NCBI GenBank assembly: GCA_947258385.1
Contig: CAMYII010000059.1
Location: 1-42,809, forward strand
Length of the DNA: 42,809 nucleotides
From: Acidiferrobacterales bacterium
Lineage (GTDB): Bacteria > Pseudomonadota > Gammaproteobacteria > Acidiferrobacterales > SZUA-150
Direction: 5' to 3'
This document shows positions 1-8,984 of the stretch, piece after piece. The notes beneath the pieces are model-generated. The model did no database searches. It was not told the origin of the DNA and worked only from the letters and a program-made list of their open reading frames with translations. The position numbers and the translations under genes were made by a program. The stretch's first letter is position 1; each line of letters begins with the position of its first letter.

Positions 1-38
1 GCCAGGACCTGGCTGTCGCTATAACGTGATTTTTTCAT
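1..38 (-). CDS. IS3-family transposase OrfA, N-terminus only
   Basis: Twelve codons from an ATG at 38 encode MKKSRYSDSQVL, the standard opening of OrfA (helix-turn-helix subunit) of many IS3-family elements, and the frame stays open to the window edge. A strong ribosome binding site (GGAGGAG) lies 7-8 bases before the ATG, supporting the start. In complete elements OrfA overlaps OrfB, the DDE integrase-like part, and the active transposase is a frameshift fusion; neither can be judged here. Identification rests on a short stretch but a very characteristic one. Confidence 0.65.
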   Translation of the reverse strand, partial: MKKSRYSDSQVL

Positions 39-110
39 GCAGAATCTCCTCCGCTCAGTGTACGAGAAAATTCTACTTCTGAGCACCGCTAGTTTTCGGG
101 GGGATTACCA
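1..110 (-). mobile_element. IS3-family insertion sequence, left-end fragment cut by window edge
   Basis: The minus strand holds the first codons of an IS3-family orfA (see the partial CDS) preceded by a short leader, so the element runs off the window to the left. The likely outer end is near position 110, where the minus strand begins TGGTAATCCCCCCG, a TG-started, C-rich sequence typical of IS3-family inverted repeats. The opposite end and the target duplication are outside the window, so the exact boundary is inferred. The element forms the left border of the polysaccharide cluster. Confidence 0.6.
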
Positions 111-283
111 TTCCTACTTTAAAATATTAAAGACTGCAGACCCACCAAACGTTCGTCGACTACAGATTGGCAATATTCGTCACTTTCTCGGACCCATAAC
201 AGCCTCAGAAAAGATGTCCCTCCACCAGTTCTATGGATATTGGGTGTCTGAATGATCTGCACCATAGTAAGGCAATATGACAA

Positions 284-1312
284 TTAGTAACATCTTGTAT
301 TTCCCTTCCTTAATACAAGAATCTCCACTATTAGTTTTATTAAATCAAAGAATACCAATTTATTTATTCTTAGCGAATAATACATGCTTGGCCACAAACG
401 AAAATCATAGATTCTCCTAAGAATCAGCGTTGAGATTCTTAGTGCGGCATCTTTTTTTATGTATTCAATCGAGTCATACTTATTTTTGTGCCCTGCAGCG
501 AATGAGTCATATAGATCGCCCACGTACTTAATTGCCTGTTTTATATATGAATATTTTCCGCACACTTTTAACCTGATACATTCCATCACTTTCTTGTCTA
601 TTTCTATCCCATATATTTTCTTGCTTACTACCTTGCTAACAAAAATAGATTTCTCGACATTTTCCCTAACATTTTTCTTTGTTACATTGTCCTGATGTTT
701 TCTTATATACATTAATACATCATTCACATTTATAATTTTTCCTACTTGAGATAATCTATACCAAAGATAATGGTCTTCCGCATGAGTCATCAACTTATTA
801 TAGCCACCTACTCCCTCAAGCATTGTTTTTCTAATCATGGCTGCCGGGTGGGCTATTGGGCTAAAATACAGCAAACACCAACTTAGATAGTCGCTATCCT
901 CTGGATAGAAATATTTCCGACCCTTCTTACCGTATTCATTAATTAGCTGTATACTTGCACCAACTACTGCAACATCGTTGTTTTTTTCTATTAGTCTTAG
1001 CTGCTTCTCAAGTCTTTCTGTGTGCGCTATATCATCACAGTCCATCCTAGCGATATATCTTCCCTTGCTAAGGGAAACTCCTTTATTAAGCGTGTCAACT
1101 AATTGTATATTAGTTTCATTTCGTATTAATTTTATTCTTTTGTCTTCATAATTCTTAACGATGTCGTAGCTCTTATCCGTTGATCCATCATCTATTATGA
1201 TAAATTCAAATTCTTTGTATGTCTGTTTTAGTATGCTATCAATTGCTTCAACAAGATACTTTTCACCATTATATATTGGCATTAGCACAGAAACCAAAAC
1301 GTCATTGTCCAT
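284..1312 (-). CDS. family 2 glycosyltransferase
   Basis: A 342-residue GT-A fold glycosyltransferase that would transfer a sugar from a nucleotide donor to a growing surface glycan at the cytoplasmic membrane. The N-terminus has the family signature (VSVLMPIYNGEKYL, residues 7-20), a first acidic motif IIDDGSTD near residue 40, and a metal-binding motif ARMDCDD near 90 followed by the acceptor-side region around HAEDHYLWYRL (about 178-188). Start is ATG with a weak AAGAG upstream. The gene is strikingly AT-rich with AAA/ATA/TTA codons, unlike the GC-rich genes to the right, suggesting recent acquisition. Sugar specificity cannot be read from sequence. It is the last gene of the cluster before the IS fragment. 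Confidence 0.85.
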   Translation of the reverse strand: MDNDVLVSVLMPIYNGEKYLVEAIDSILKQTYKEFEFIIIDDGSTDKSYDIVKNYEDKRIKLIRNETNIQLVDTLNKGVSLSKGRYIARMDCDDIAHTERLEKQLRLIEKNNDVAVVGASIQLINEYGKKGRKYFYPEDSDYLSWCLLYFSPIAHPAAMIRKTMLEGVGGYNKLMTHAEDHYLWYRLSQVGKIINVNDVLMYIRKHQDNVTKKNVRENVEKSIFVSKVVSKKIYGIEIDKKVMECIRLKVCGKYSYIKQAIKYVGDLYDSFAAGHKNKYDSIEYIKKDAALRISTLILRRIYDFRLWPSMYYSLRINKLVFFDLIKLIVEILVLRKGNTRCY

Positions 1313-1470
1313 ATTTGTTACTCTTGTTGGCAGTATTTCAGTACATTAACTAGCGTAAGCGAAAATCAGCTATCTATGTTATTAAAGCTACGCTAATTGA
1401 AAAAGAATCTGACACTACTTTCTGGTACTGGCATGCTAATCTGCAAGGCTGGAGTTTAACTGTTTACGTT

Positions 1471-2703
1471 TCAACGCTTGCTTATAGGTCTATCACTTCT
1501 GGCTAAATAAGCGCACTCAGCAAGCCATTCAATAATGTCTTTGAAGCGTCTATCCCAGGAGTGTTCTTTAATAACCCTCCTCATACCTGCCCTTGCGATT
1601 TTTTCTCTTTCGCGGTCATGGGTGATATAGTACCCCGCCTTACGTATACACTCATCGATGTTGCAATAAGTCACAATCTCCTTCCCTACATCATACATCT
1701 GATACAAGTCAGGATTATCATGTGTCATATAAAGACTGCCCGACATTGGCCCATCGAAATCGCGCATCTTTAATGCAAACAAATCCGAACAATGTCCAAT
1801 TGCCCCTATTCCTAATACGATTTTAGACTGAGCGAATAACCGCGGTACTTCTTTTGTTTCCAAGCGCCCATTTTCCCAGCCGCTTCCATAAGCGACTACA
1901 GATATCCCAGCCTCACGAAGGGCACATACAATTTCTTCCCGTATCCCGTAACGCCCGCCGACAAAACAGATATCGTGAATTTTCGATATGTTAGGTATAG
2001 CGCGGAAAATGTTAGGGTCACTTGCTTCTGGGAAAAATATCGCCGGGCATTCTTCCTTAAGATACCAATCAACACATTCCAATGCTGAAGTGAGAGTTAA
2101 GTCGATATAGGGAATAAGGCCATAGGTTCCCCGCCATTCCCCTTTGACTTTTTGGCCCCAATACTGGTGCCTGTCATCCATTGCGATATTGATTATGACC
2201 GTTCCATGACGCTCACGGATCTCACCAAGGACCCGTGGATCTATATGCGCCGCCCAAGTCTGAGCAAACAGAATATTTGGAACTTTCCCTACCCTGCTTA
2301 ATTCATGAAATAAATCAAGCAGCCGCTCAGCATTGCTGCTACGCTGAATTCCGCTTGCTCGTGGAAGCATCTGCCCGTAGGAACCATCTACTTGGGTAAA
2401 CCACGTCAACTCACCAAGTCTTGCTATAGCCTGTAAAATCCCGCTACGATCCTGCTGCTCGTCAGTTCCTAAGTAAAAAAATCGGATTGGACCATTAGCG
2501 ATAGCCACAGATAATCTCGCCCCTAATTGGTCGGCCATCATCTGCTTGGCATTCTTTACGACTTTTTTCTTTGTATAATAGGCGACGGTGGCGAAATATC
2601 GTCTTTTGACTGCAGCAGACTTCCATCGCATATTGAGGTTATATAACCAGTGAACTTTTCGTAGCCTGTTTTTCAGCCACCTCCTCTTTTCTGAGAGTAC
2701 CAT
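1471..2703 (-). CDS. CgeB-like glycosyltransferase (GT-B, group 1 type)
   Basis: About 410 residues. The C-terminal half resembles the CgeB/Glyco_trans_1_2 type of GT-B enzymes: ICFVGGRYGIREEIV, an internal AYGSGW, then MSGSLYMTHDNPDLYQMYDVGKE and a final KIARAGMRRVIKEHSWDRRFKDII, the usual donor-binding end of this family. The N-terminal 60 residues are basic with no clear membrane segment. A GTG at 2709 is an alternative start, but the ATG at 2703 has AGAAG at better spacing. It sits between the carbamoyltransferase and the terminal GT2, so it probably adds a late sugar to the same glycan. Donor and acceptor are unknown. Confidence 0.75.
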   Translation of the reverse strand: MVLSEKRRWLKNRLRKVHWLYNLNMRWKSAAVKRRYFATVAYYTKKKVVKNAKQMMADQLGARLSVAIANGPIRFFYLGTDEQQDRSGILQAIARLGELTWFTQVDGSYGQMLPRASGIQRSSNAERLLDLFHELSRVGKVPNILFAQTWAAHIDPRVLGEIRERHGTVIINIAMDDRHQYWGQKVKGEWRGTYGLIPYIDLTLTSALECVDWYLKEECPAIFFPEASDPNIFRAIPNISKIHDICFVGGRYGIREEIVCALREAGISVVAYGSGWENGRLETKEVPRLFAQSKIVLGIGAIGHCSDLFALKMRDFDGPMSGSLYMTHDNPDLYQMYDVGKEIVTYCNIDECIRKAGYYITHDREREKIARAGMRRVIKEHSWDRRFKDIIEWLAECAYLARSDRPISKR

Positions 2704-2771
2704 TCTCACCGCTTCTGTTAACGCGTCACGCGTTTTCGCGCCAACACCCTGTCAATAACATCAAATATAAA

Positions 2772-4511
2772 CTAGTCTTTTTTGGTTAATCGGAATTTAC
2801 CCATTGCCAAATGTCTCAGCCCTGACCGATCCACCGTTTGAATCGCATCAGTTGGACTACAAACATTCGGTTCACCATGAAGATTGAAACTTGTGTTCAA
2901 CACACCTCCAACCCCCGTCAGCTTTTTAAACGTCGAGATAATCTCATAATAATCCGGATTCCAATCTTCCTTGACACATTGGGGTCGGGCTGTGAAATCC
3001 CGAGGATGAATTGCAGCGATCAGGTCTTTCCGCGCTTCGGCTGTGGTATCGAAAGTAATACACATGTATGGGGCAAAGATACGGTCATGATTGACGATAT
3101 ATCTGGGCATATCCTCCTCCAATATGCTCGGAGTAAATGGCATCCAGAAATCGCGGCTTTTTATCGCATCATTGATGAAAGTAAGATTCTGCATGTAACT
3201 TGGATTTGCCAAGATTGAGCGATTGCCTAGCGCCCTTGCTCCGAATTCCATCCGCCCGCTACATCGCGCAACAACCTCATTTTCCGCAATAAGCCGCCCA
3301 ATTTCCTTGTTGATATTCTCCGGTATGTTTATATCATAACGCCCCGAAGCACCGGTCTCCCGAATTGCCTCCTCAATTGCGCTATCCGAAAATTCCATAC
3401 CCAAATACAAGTCTTGAAGTGGCGCCAACGTGCTATGCGGATCGTTCGTGATGTTACCCCATACTGCGGCACCGATCGCCGTGCTTTCATCAGCCGCTGA
3501 CGGCATAATGAAAAGCCTCCCCACCGTCTTCGATTCCGCCAGCCGCTGACAGGCCTTCACGTTCATAAACACACCGCCAGACACGGCAATGTCATTAATG
3601 CCCGTGCGCTCAATCCAATAATGTACCCATTTTAAGATAAGCTCCTCTGTCAGCTGTTGTATCGCCCCCGCAATGTTATCGAATCTTCGATACCGATATA
3701 TGCGCTCCAGTTCTTCTCTCAACCGGACAGGGTTTACCTCACTGGCCCAACGCCCATCATCCGTTACTTTAATAAGTGATTCCAGACTTTTTAATATTGG
3801 CTCGAAATAGTTCCGATTTGCGTACGGAGCAAGGCCCATGACTTTGAACTCGTGCTCGCCAGCCTTCATACCAAGAATGGACGTCGTGCTCGCGTAATAA
3901 TAGCCCAGTGAATTGTCGTGTTCCGTAGTACTCAGAACTTGCAGCGCACCATCTTCGTAACGATTAACTGTTGCGCATGTCCAGTCTCCGACCGCATCAA
4001 GAGTAAAAATTAGCGCCTTACCCCAGCTCTGGATACCTGGTAAGGTGCTGTATGCATGTGATAAATGGTGGTCGATATAGTTGACCTGCACCGGGGAAAG
4101 TCCTAGGCTGCGAGAGAAATACTCATGCGCCTCTTCCTTGAACCGCCTATTTCTCTCTCTGGCATTAATACGCATCTTTTTTATCTGCCAGCCAAATCGA
4201 GTTTTGAGAAGCCGCTCTCTGAATCCTTTGCGTATTAGCGATGCATCGAGATAATCACCATACTGGTAAGATCTGAATCCTTGATGCTTGAGATGCAAAT
4301 AGCCGAAAACTGACTTCTGAAATAACGTCGCCGACCGAACTTCTTCACGATCGACAACATGCTTATACACATGTTCCAGCGTGAGCGCCGGAAACCCTGT
4401 TGAGTTTTTTATTCGGTTCAACCGCTCTTCGCTCTGGCAGAAAACGAGTACCCCATCCCGAATTACTGCTACCGTTGCGTTGTGTCCGTAACAAACCCCA
4501 ATATGAATCAT
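2772..4511 (-). CDS. NodU/CmcH-type carbamoyltransferase
   Basis: A 579-residue member of the NodU family, which transfers a carbamoyl group from carbamoyl phosphate, through carbamoyl-adenylate, to a sugar hydroxyl. Visible features are the N-terminal IHIGVCYGHNATVAVIRDG, HHLSHAYST near residue 150 in the Kae1-like metal/ATP domain, AVSGGVFMNVK near 310, and the C-terminal-domain motif EFGARALGNRSILANP near 425. Length is normal for the family (550-600). In a glycan cluster the likely product is an O-carbamoylated sugar. The start ATG at 4511 has GAGGG about 10 bases upstream. Family assignment is secure; the substrate is unknown. Confidence 0.9.
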   Translation of the reverse strand: MIHIGVCYGHNATVAVIRDGVLVFCQSEERLNRIKNSTGFPALTLEHVYKHVVDREEVRSATLFQKSVFGYLHLKHQGFRSYQYGDYLDASLIRKGFRERLLKTRFGWQIKKMRINARERNRRFKEEAHEYFSRSLGLSPVQVNYIDHHLSHAYSTLPGIQSWGKALIFTLDAVGDWTCATVNRYEDGALQVLSTTEHDNSLGYYYASTTSILGMKAGEHEFKVMGLAPYANRNYFEPILKSLESLIKVTDDGRWASEVNPVRLREELERIYRYRRFDNIAGAIQQLTEELILKWVHYWIERTGINDIAVSGGVFMNVKACQRLAESKTVGRLFIMPSAADESTAIGAAVWGNITNDPHSTLAPLQDLYLGMEFSDSAIEEAIRETGASGRYDINIPENINKEIGRLIAENEVVARCSGRMEFGARALGNRSILANPSYMQNLTFINDAIKSRDFWMPFTPSILEEDMPRYIVNHDRIFAPYMCITFDTTAEARKDLIAAIHPRDFTARPQCVKEDWNPDYYEIISTFKKLTGVGGVLNTSFNLHGEPNVCSPTDAIQTVDRSGLRHLAMGKFRLTKKD

Positions 4512-4567
4512 AAAGACTTAGCCCTCATTGGAATACTTACCGTTGCGTTTTTACCCTAGGCTGTTAT

Positions 4568-5899
4568 CTAGCTCTGCACATACACGCCGGCGTTGAGGTA
4601 TTTCCAGTGCACCAGCTTTACCAAAATAAAATAGGCAACATAAGATATCAGTAGAGTAGCCGCCATTCCGTATGTTGCATATCTCTGTACCAAAAAAACC
4701 CCTACGCATAACAGCACCACACCTTGCCCGATTTTTGGCCAAAAATAAATATTTGTCTGATTCTGAAAGTATCCACGAATCGAAGACAACTGTGCCAGAT
4801 TAAAGAAGGCAAGCGCGAGAACTATAATCCAGAATATATTTCCATGCGCCGCATAGTCTGCATTAGTAAACCAACCTACGACCACTTCACCCCAAAAGAA
4901 TGATGCAAACGTAATGACTGCGAAAAATGCGATTAACATAACAATAGTCAACGAAACCAAACGATGGCTGTGTTGAACACCGACCTCATCTGTCAAACCC
5001 CCGGCCTTTGCAAATACAACGGGTATGACGGCCTGATTGACTATGGCCATAAAAAGCGCGACCGGCGCCGAGGCAAGTTGAAAAATAGCTGTGTAAATAC
5101 CTACTTGACGCTCCCCCCAAAATCCCTGAAGAAGCCACCGATCTGCATACTGTCCAATCACTGCAATTCCAGCAAAGTAGACAAAGGGCATCCCATACGC
5201 CATAAAATCATTTCGGATGGCTTGTTCTGTCAACTCAGGCGCCGTCTCGCCAGATAAGGTCGACGCAATAGTAGCCCTCGCCCAAACGAGCTGCGCCACC
5301 AGAACAAGTATCGTCCCTACGATATAGCCCAACAGCGCTATCCAGCCTACTGACCCTACAGAGATGATCAGTGCCAGGGCCATCAGCACACGGAACCAGC
5401 TATCTGCTGCTTGGAATCCCGCCGCCCACTGGCGTTTTCTCATTGCATTTACCAAAGATTGCAAAGACCCATATAAACCAGAAAGCGTACCGAAGATAAT
5501 CGCAACGGCTACAAGTACCCCCCATGGGCTTCCGAACGCTAGCTGTACTGCCAGTGCGAGCGGGAGACACAACACCAGAAGTACCGGTACAAGCCTCAGG
5601 TGCAGCTGTTGAAAGGTATGGAAATAGATTGATAGCGTGTTACTTTCACGGCAAATGGAATAGAATCGCAGCACTACCTGTGATACGGGACCGAACACCA
5701 TAATATTAATAATTCCGGCCACCGACATACCGAGGCCCAGTTGTCCATAAGCCTCCGGACTTAGAACATTGGTCAATATTTTTACCCCAACCAGGGCACC
5801 CGCGAAGGCCAGGGTCTGTCCAAGCGCTACCCAAACCAATTCTTTGGCGGGCCTGGATAGCCGCCTCGCCCATTGGCTCAAACTATAAGACGCTCTCAT
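4568..5899 (-). CDS. polysaccharide flippase (Wzx/MurJ-like, MOP superfamily)
   Basis: A 443-residue hydrophobic protein with about twelve membrane segments and the family N-terminus (ELVWVALGQTLAFAGALVGVKILTNVLSPEAYGQLG), where a first helix is followed by the conserved LSPEAYG turn. Such proteins move lipid-linked glycan units across the inner membrane. The open frame reaches a TTG at 5938, but no ribosome binding site supports it; the ATG at 5899 places the first helix at a normal distance and is preferred. It is the only exporter gene in the window, which argues for a Wzx-type rather than an ABC-transporter route. Confidence 0.85.
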   Translation of the reverse strand: MRASYSLSQWARRLSRPAKELVWVALGQTLAFAGALVGVKILTNVLSPEAYGQLGLGMSVAGIINIMVFGPVSQVVLRFYSICRESNTLSIYFHTFQQLHLRLVPVLLVLCLPLALAVQLAFGSPWGVLVAVAIIFGTLSGLYGSLQSLVNAMRKRQWAAGFQAADSWFRVLMALALIISVGSVGWIALLGYIVGTILVLVAQLVWARATIASTLSGETAPELTEQAIRNDFMAYGMPFVYFAGIAVIGQYADRWLLQGFWGERQVGIYTAIFQLASAPVALFMAIVNQAVIPVVFAKAGGLTDEVGVQHSHRLVSLTIVMLIAFFAVITFASFFWGEVVVGWFTNADYAAHGNIFWIIVLALAFFNLAQLSSIRGYFQNQTNIYFWPKIGQGVVLLCVGVFLVQRYATYGMAATLLISYVAYFILVKLVHWKYLNAGVYVQS

Positions 5900-6174
5900 C
5901 GAAATCAAACTTGTGGTATCGAGTGCCCTGGTACACAAGAACTTGACAAATTCAACTTATTTCTCTTTATCAGTTGTAGGAATAAGAAGTAAATACGTGA
6001 TATTAATCTCGATAGTAACATTCTAGTAAACCGCTAAATCCTATATGTACATCTGATTTGGCTTCAAAAGATAAAGTTAAGTGTAGAAAGGGTATTTCAA
6101 GGCGCCTTACAGCGCCGGCGAGTTTTAATTGCCATTCACTACCAATCCAGACGCAATAATTCTCTCGCTTCTAT

Positions 6175-7350
6175 TTACCGGTCGCGTGCTACGATCACGA
6201 CATTCCAGCACAGAAGTCTCAAAGGAGGAATCAACTTAAGCAATAACTTGTCTGCCGCCTGCAAGGGCGCGTGAACCCACCTCCACCTGTCGCTTTCCTC
6301 AACTACCGCTTTCCAAAAACGCTCTCTATTTGGGTCTCGTCGCTGGAATATAGCCATGATGACAAAGATGATTAGTGTCGTAAGCCAAAAGTATCGCGTC
6401 TCCACGATATTGAAGTGCTGCCTAAACAGCCGTATGTCCTTCCACTTAAATGGATGCTCGTCCGGTGTGCGAACCTTCGTTGCGATTATACGGTAGAGAT
6501 TGATCACAGGATTGTATGCCAACGGATCCCAGGTCACCATAACTCCACCAGGCGCCAAGTGCGGCTTGAGTAACGTGACCGTTTTTTCTATATCTACATG
6601 GTGCAAAAGATTGCCGGCATAGATCACATCGAATTTTGTGTCTTCCGGTAGCCGCGTGTGCTCAGCGGCAGACTTATGGGGGTGGACCGCTACGGCGTTG
6701 GCAGCGGCCAAGCAAAGCGTAGCGTCCAACATGCCCTGTGAAATGTCCATTGCCGTAACGTCGGCCCCTTGAAGCGCAAAATAGACACTGGCTTCTCCCA
6801 ACCCACAACCAACATCGAGCAGTTTCTTTCCCCTTATATCTCCAAGCCGCTTGCGGATATAACGCATCTCAGGCGCGGTAGCAGCCTCATTAGTCTTGAT
6901 GACATCGATGGAATGTACGTTGACACTTGCGGCCCACTGATCGTGGAACTGTTCTTCCAGGACCAATCGTTGCTTGTCCTCTTTTTCAAAAAGCCTTTCT
7001 TCGAACCCCGCTTGTCGCGCGATACGCGCTACCGTCTCTTGAAAGAATCTCCGATTCTGTTCACGAACCGGGTCATGCGGAGTATTCAATCCTAACTCCT
7101 GCTGTCTCTGCTGGTATTTTTCCGTGTCACCACGAACATATAGTTCGGCTTGGTCCAGTGGCGCAACGGCTGTACCAGCCGACGGTGATTTCCATGAGAT
7201 TCGAGCCGTCCCTTTATCGTAAACAAACTGAAGCCCCTCAATAAATTTCTGCCAAGACCTTTGGGCTGCCGGCGACAATTTCTTTCCTGCATATGTCGCC
7301 TCACGCAGAAAATGATAAATAAAACTTTCAAATTTTATTTTCTTAGCCAT
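6175..7350 (-). CDS. class I SAM-dependent methyltransferase with N-terminal extension
   Basis: About 391 residues. The Rossmann methyltransferase core begins at KKLLDVGCGLGEASVYF (about 175-191), with the acidic motif TAMDIS, DVIYAGNLLHHV (motif IV region) and APGGVMVTWDP. The first 150 residues lack a recognisable domain. After the core come two hydrophobic stretches (WLTTLIIFVIMAIF and the C-terminal RLLCWNVVIV), suggesting membrane association. The frame is open upstream to 7479 inside the radical SAM gene, but the ATG at 7350 overlaps that gene's stop by eight bases (ATGGCTAA), a typical translational-coupling arrangement. Likely it acts with the radical SAM protein on a glycan or lipid intermediate; the substrate is unknown. 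Confidence 0.82.
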   Translation of the reverse strand: MAKKIKFESFIYHFLREATYAGKKLSPAAQRSWQKFIEGLQFVYDKGTARISWKSPSAGTAVAPLDQAELYVRGDTEKYQQRQQELGLNTPHDPVREQNRRFFQETVARIARQAGFEERLFEKEDKQRLVLEEQFHDQWAASVNVHSIDVIKTNEAATAPEMRYIRKRLGDIRGKKLLDVGCGLGEASVYFALQGADVTAMDISQGMLDATLCLAAANAVAVHPHKSAAEHTRLPEDTKFDVIYAGNLLHHVDIEKTVTLLKPHLAPGGVMVTWDPLAYNPVINLYRIIATKVRTPDEHPFKWKDIRLFRQHFNIVETRYFWLTTLIIFVIMAIFQRRDPNRERFWKAVVEESDRWRWVHAPLQAADKLLLKLIPPLRLLCWNVVIVARDR

Positions 7351-8542
7351 TAGACACAGGAATCGTTGTTCTGACGGGTTGGAGCTGTGTGCGCTCGCGC
7401 GGCTCAGAGCGAATCTGCTCCGCGATACCGATGATATCATCATAGTCAATAGGCCAATTTTTTTTTGGAGGAGCGGCAAAAAAGGTGCGAACCCGTTGTA
7501 GTTTTGCAGCTAAGTACCGCATTGATATCGTTATTTCCGGATAGCTGCCATACATACAACCTTCGCATTCACTCGTAATGTCAAATACGCCCCTGCGAAA
7601 TACTCGGTCGCGGTATTTTCTCGGAAAGTCAGGTGAATAGGTCAATATGGAAGCATCCGTTCGATAATCACAGCATGGCGCGAACTCCCCATTTGGCAGC
7701 ACAGCGAAATACATGTTTGGACTATCGCACACTCCGTCGTTGCGGCTGCGCCAAGTCGTGGATTCTCCTCGAACGAAGCGCTTTATGTCGTCGAGATACT
7801 GGTCACTATCGTATAACAAAAAGCCTTCCTCTCTCATCTGGCGCACTCTCTCAACGGCGGCGTCTACAAATACGTACTCATCCAGACGGAATTTTTGATT
7901 CTGATCAAAAGTACGGAACCCCCTCGGGTGCGGATTGTCAGTCACATGCACTGGCACAAGCGATGTGAACCAACCAATGGCCGTTCCAAAACGTATAATG
8001 TCTTCTATTTCCCCAATGTTATCACGCTGCAGAACACAACCCAGCGATGCAAAGCTATCGTCCTTAGGCAAGTGTTTCGTGAACAATGATATCGCCTTTA
8101 ATGCCTGGTACCAGGAGTCTTTAAAGCCCCCATTAATTTGATCTTGATTGGCTGGCCAAAGAGAGTCCAGTGATATCGAAATGTCCTTTCCGCCTGCTGC
8201 AATTGCCGCAACAATCTGTTCTTCACTTGCCAGACCATTTGTCTGCATGCGCACATGGACGCCCCTAGACTCGAACGCCTGGATAATCTTTGGCAGATCC
8301 TTTCTGACGAATGGCTCGCCACCTGTCAACAGCACAATCGCAACACCAAGCTCCGCAAAATTGTCTGCAATGCGATTGATCTCATCAATTGTACACTCTC
8401 GTAAATCCGAATTCGCATAGATCACATTGCATTGCTGACAGGTGAGATTGCAACGTGCCGTCACGTAAAACTGAACATAAACGGGGGCATCCTTGAACAA
8501 GGCCGCTTTCGTCAGCGTCTTTTTTGATAGGTGTGAAAACAC
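7343..8542 (-). CDS. radical SAM protein with twitch/SPASM-like C-terminal cluster domain
   Basis: A 399-residue enzyme. The radical SAM iron-sulfur motif CNLTCQQC has C31, C35 and C38 in CxxxCxxC spacing; TGGEP at 73-77 is the SAM-binding glycine motif. The C-terminal region carries C272, C290-C291, C326 and C329, enough for one auxiliary 4Fe-4S cluster (twitch or reduced SPASM) rather than the full seven-cysteine SPASM set. Start is GTG, one base after the gtrA stop, with GGGAG seven bases before it. No small precursor peptide gene is seen beside it, and the neighbours are glycan genes, so a sugar or lipid substrate is more likely than a peptide; that is inference. Confidence 0.85.
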   Translation of the reverse strand: MFSHLSKKTLTKAALFKDAPVYVQFYVTARCNLTCQQCNVIYANSDLRECTIDEINRIADNFAELGVAIVLLTGGEPFVRKDLPKIIQAFESRGVHVRMQTNGLASEEQIVAAIAAGGKDISISLDSLWPANQDQINGGFKDSWYQALKAISLFTKHLPKDDSFASLGCVLQRDNIGEIEDIIRFGTAIGWFTSLVPVHVTDNPHPRGFRTFDQNQKFRLDEYVFVDAAVERVRQMREEGFLLYDSDQYLDDIKRFVRGESTTWRSRNDGVCDSPNMYFAVLPNGEFAPCCDYRTDASILTYSPDFPRKYRDRVFRRGVFDITSECEGCMYGSYPEITISMRYLAAKLQRVRTFFAAPPKKNWPIDYDDIIGIAEQIRSEPRERTQLQPVRTTIPVSNG

Positions 8543-8543
8543 G

Positions 8544-8984
8544 CTATTCTCCCGAGAAAAAATATACTCTCGTTAAGTAATTGAGTATAAATGTAATAGT
8601 ACTGCCAAGTATCTTGGCCACAAAATGATTTATGAGCAACAATTCGACCATCGCCCAGAAAATCGCCAGACCCACTATGAACATCAGACCATTAGCCATT
8701 AAGGTGAGCGCAGTATCCGCGCCAAACGAAAACCGGCTGATACTAAAGACATACCTGCGCAACAGCATGACATTTACGGTTGCGCCAACGCAAAATGCCA
8801 GCACATTTGCTAAATAGATATTCATCCCAAGCGTCGTCGTTATGGCGTAGGATGTCAGATCCACACCGTAACCGATGGTGACGACGACACCATACAAAAA
8901 GGGCTGTCTAAAGATTTCTTGTCTGATCAATGATGTATAATGGTCGTCCCTTGACTTCCTCAAATATCCTCGCGATATATTCAC
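8544..8984 (-). CDS. GtrA family membrane protein
   Basis: A protein of about 130-146 residues with four hydrophobic segments and GtrA signatures (FLYGVVVTIGYGVDLTSYAI, ANVLAFCVGATVNVMLLRRYVF, and the final ILNYLTRVYFF). GtrA proteins are thought to flip undecaprenyl-phosphate-linked sugars to the periplasm. The GTG at 8984 lies 77 bases inside the preceding glycosyltransferase and has AGGA upstream; a TTG at 8930 is an alternative start giving a 128-residue protein closer to family length. It is paired with the GtrB-like gene immediately upstream, the usual partner arrangement. Confidence 0.85.
   Translation of the reverse strand: MNISRGYLRKSRDDHYTSLIRQEIFRQPFLYGVVVTIGYGVDLTSYAITTTLGMNIYLANVLAFCVGATVNVMLLRRYVFSISRFSFGADTALTLMANGLMFIVGLAIFWAMVELLLINHFVAKILGSTITFILNYLTRVYFFSGE

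Noticed and set aside
37-255. A 72-residue plus-strand frame at the left edge
   Set aside because: It overlaps the start of the IS3-type orfA in antisense and shows no motif.
6094-6125. Terminator downstream of the flippase side gap
   Set aside because: A GGCGC/GCGCC hairpin is present, but no T-run follows it on the minus strand.
7351-7479. A 43-residue N-terminal extension of the methyltransferase
   Set aside because: It lies inside the radical SAM gene and has no ribosome binding site; the ATG at 7350 gives a coupled start.
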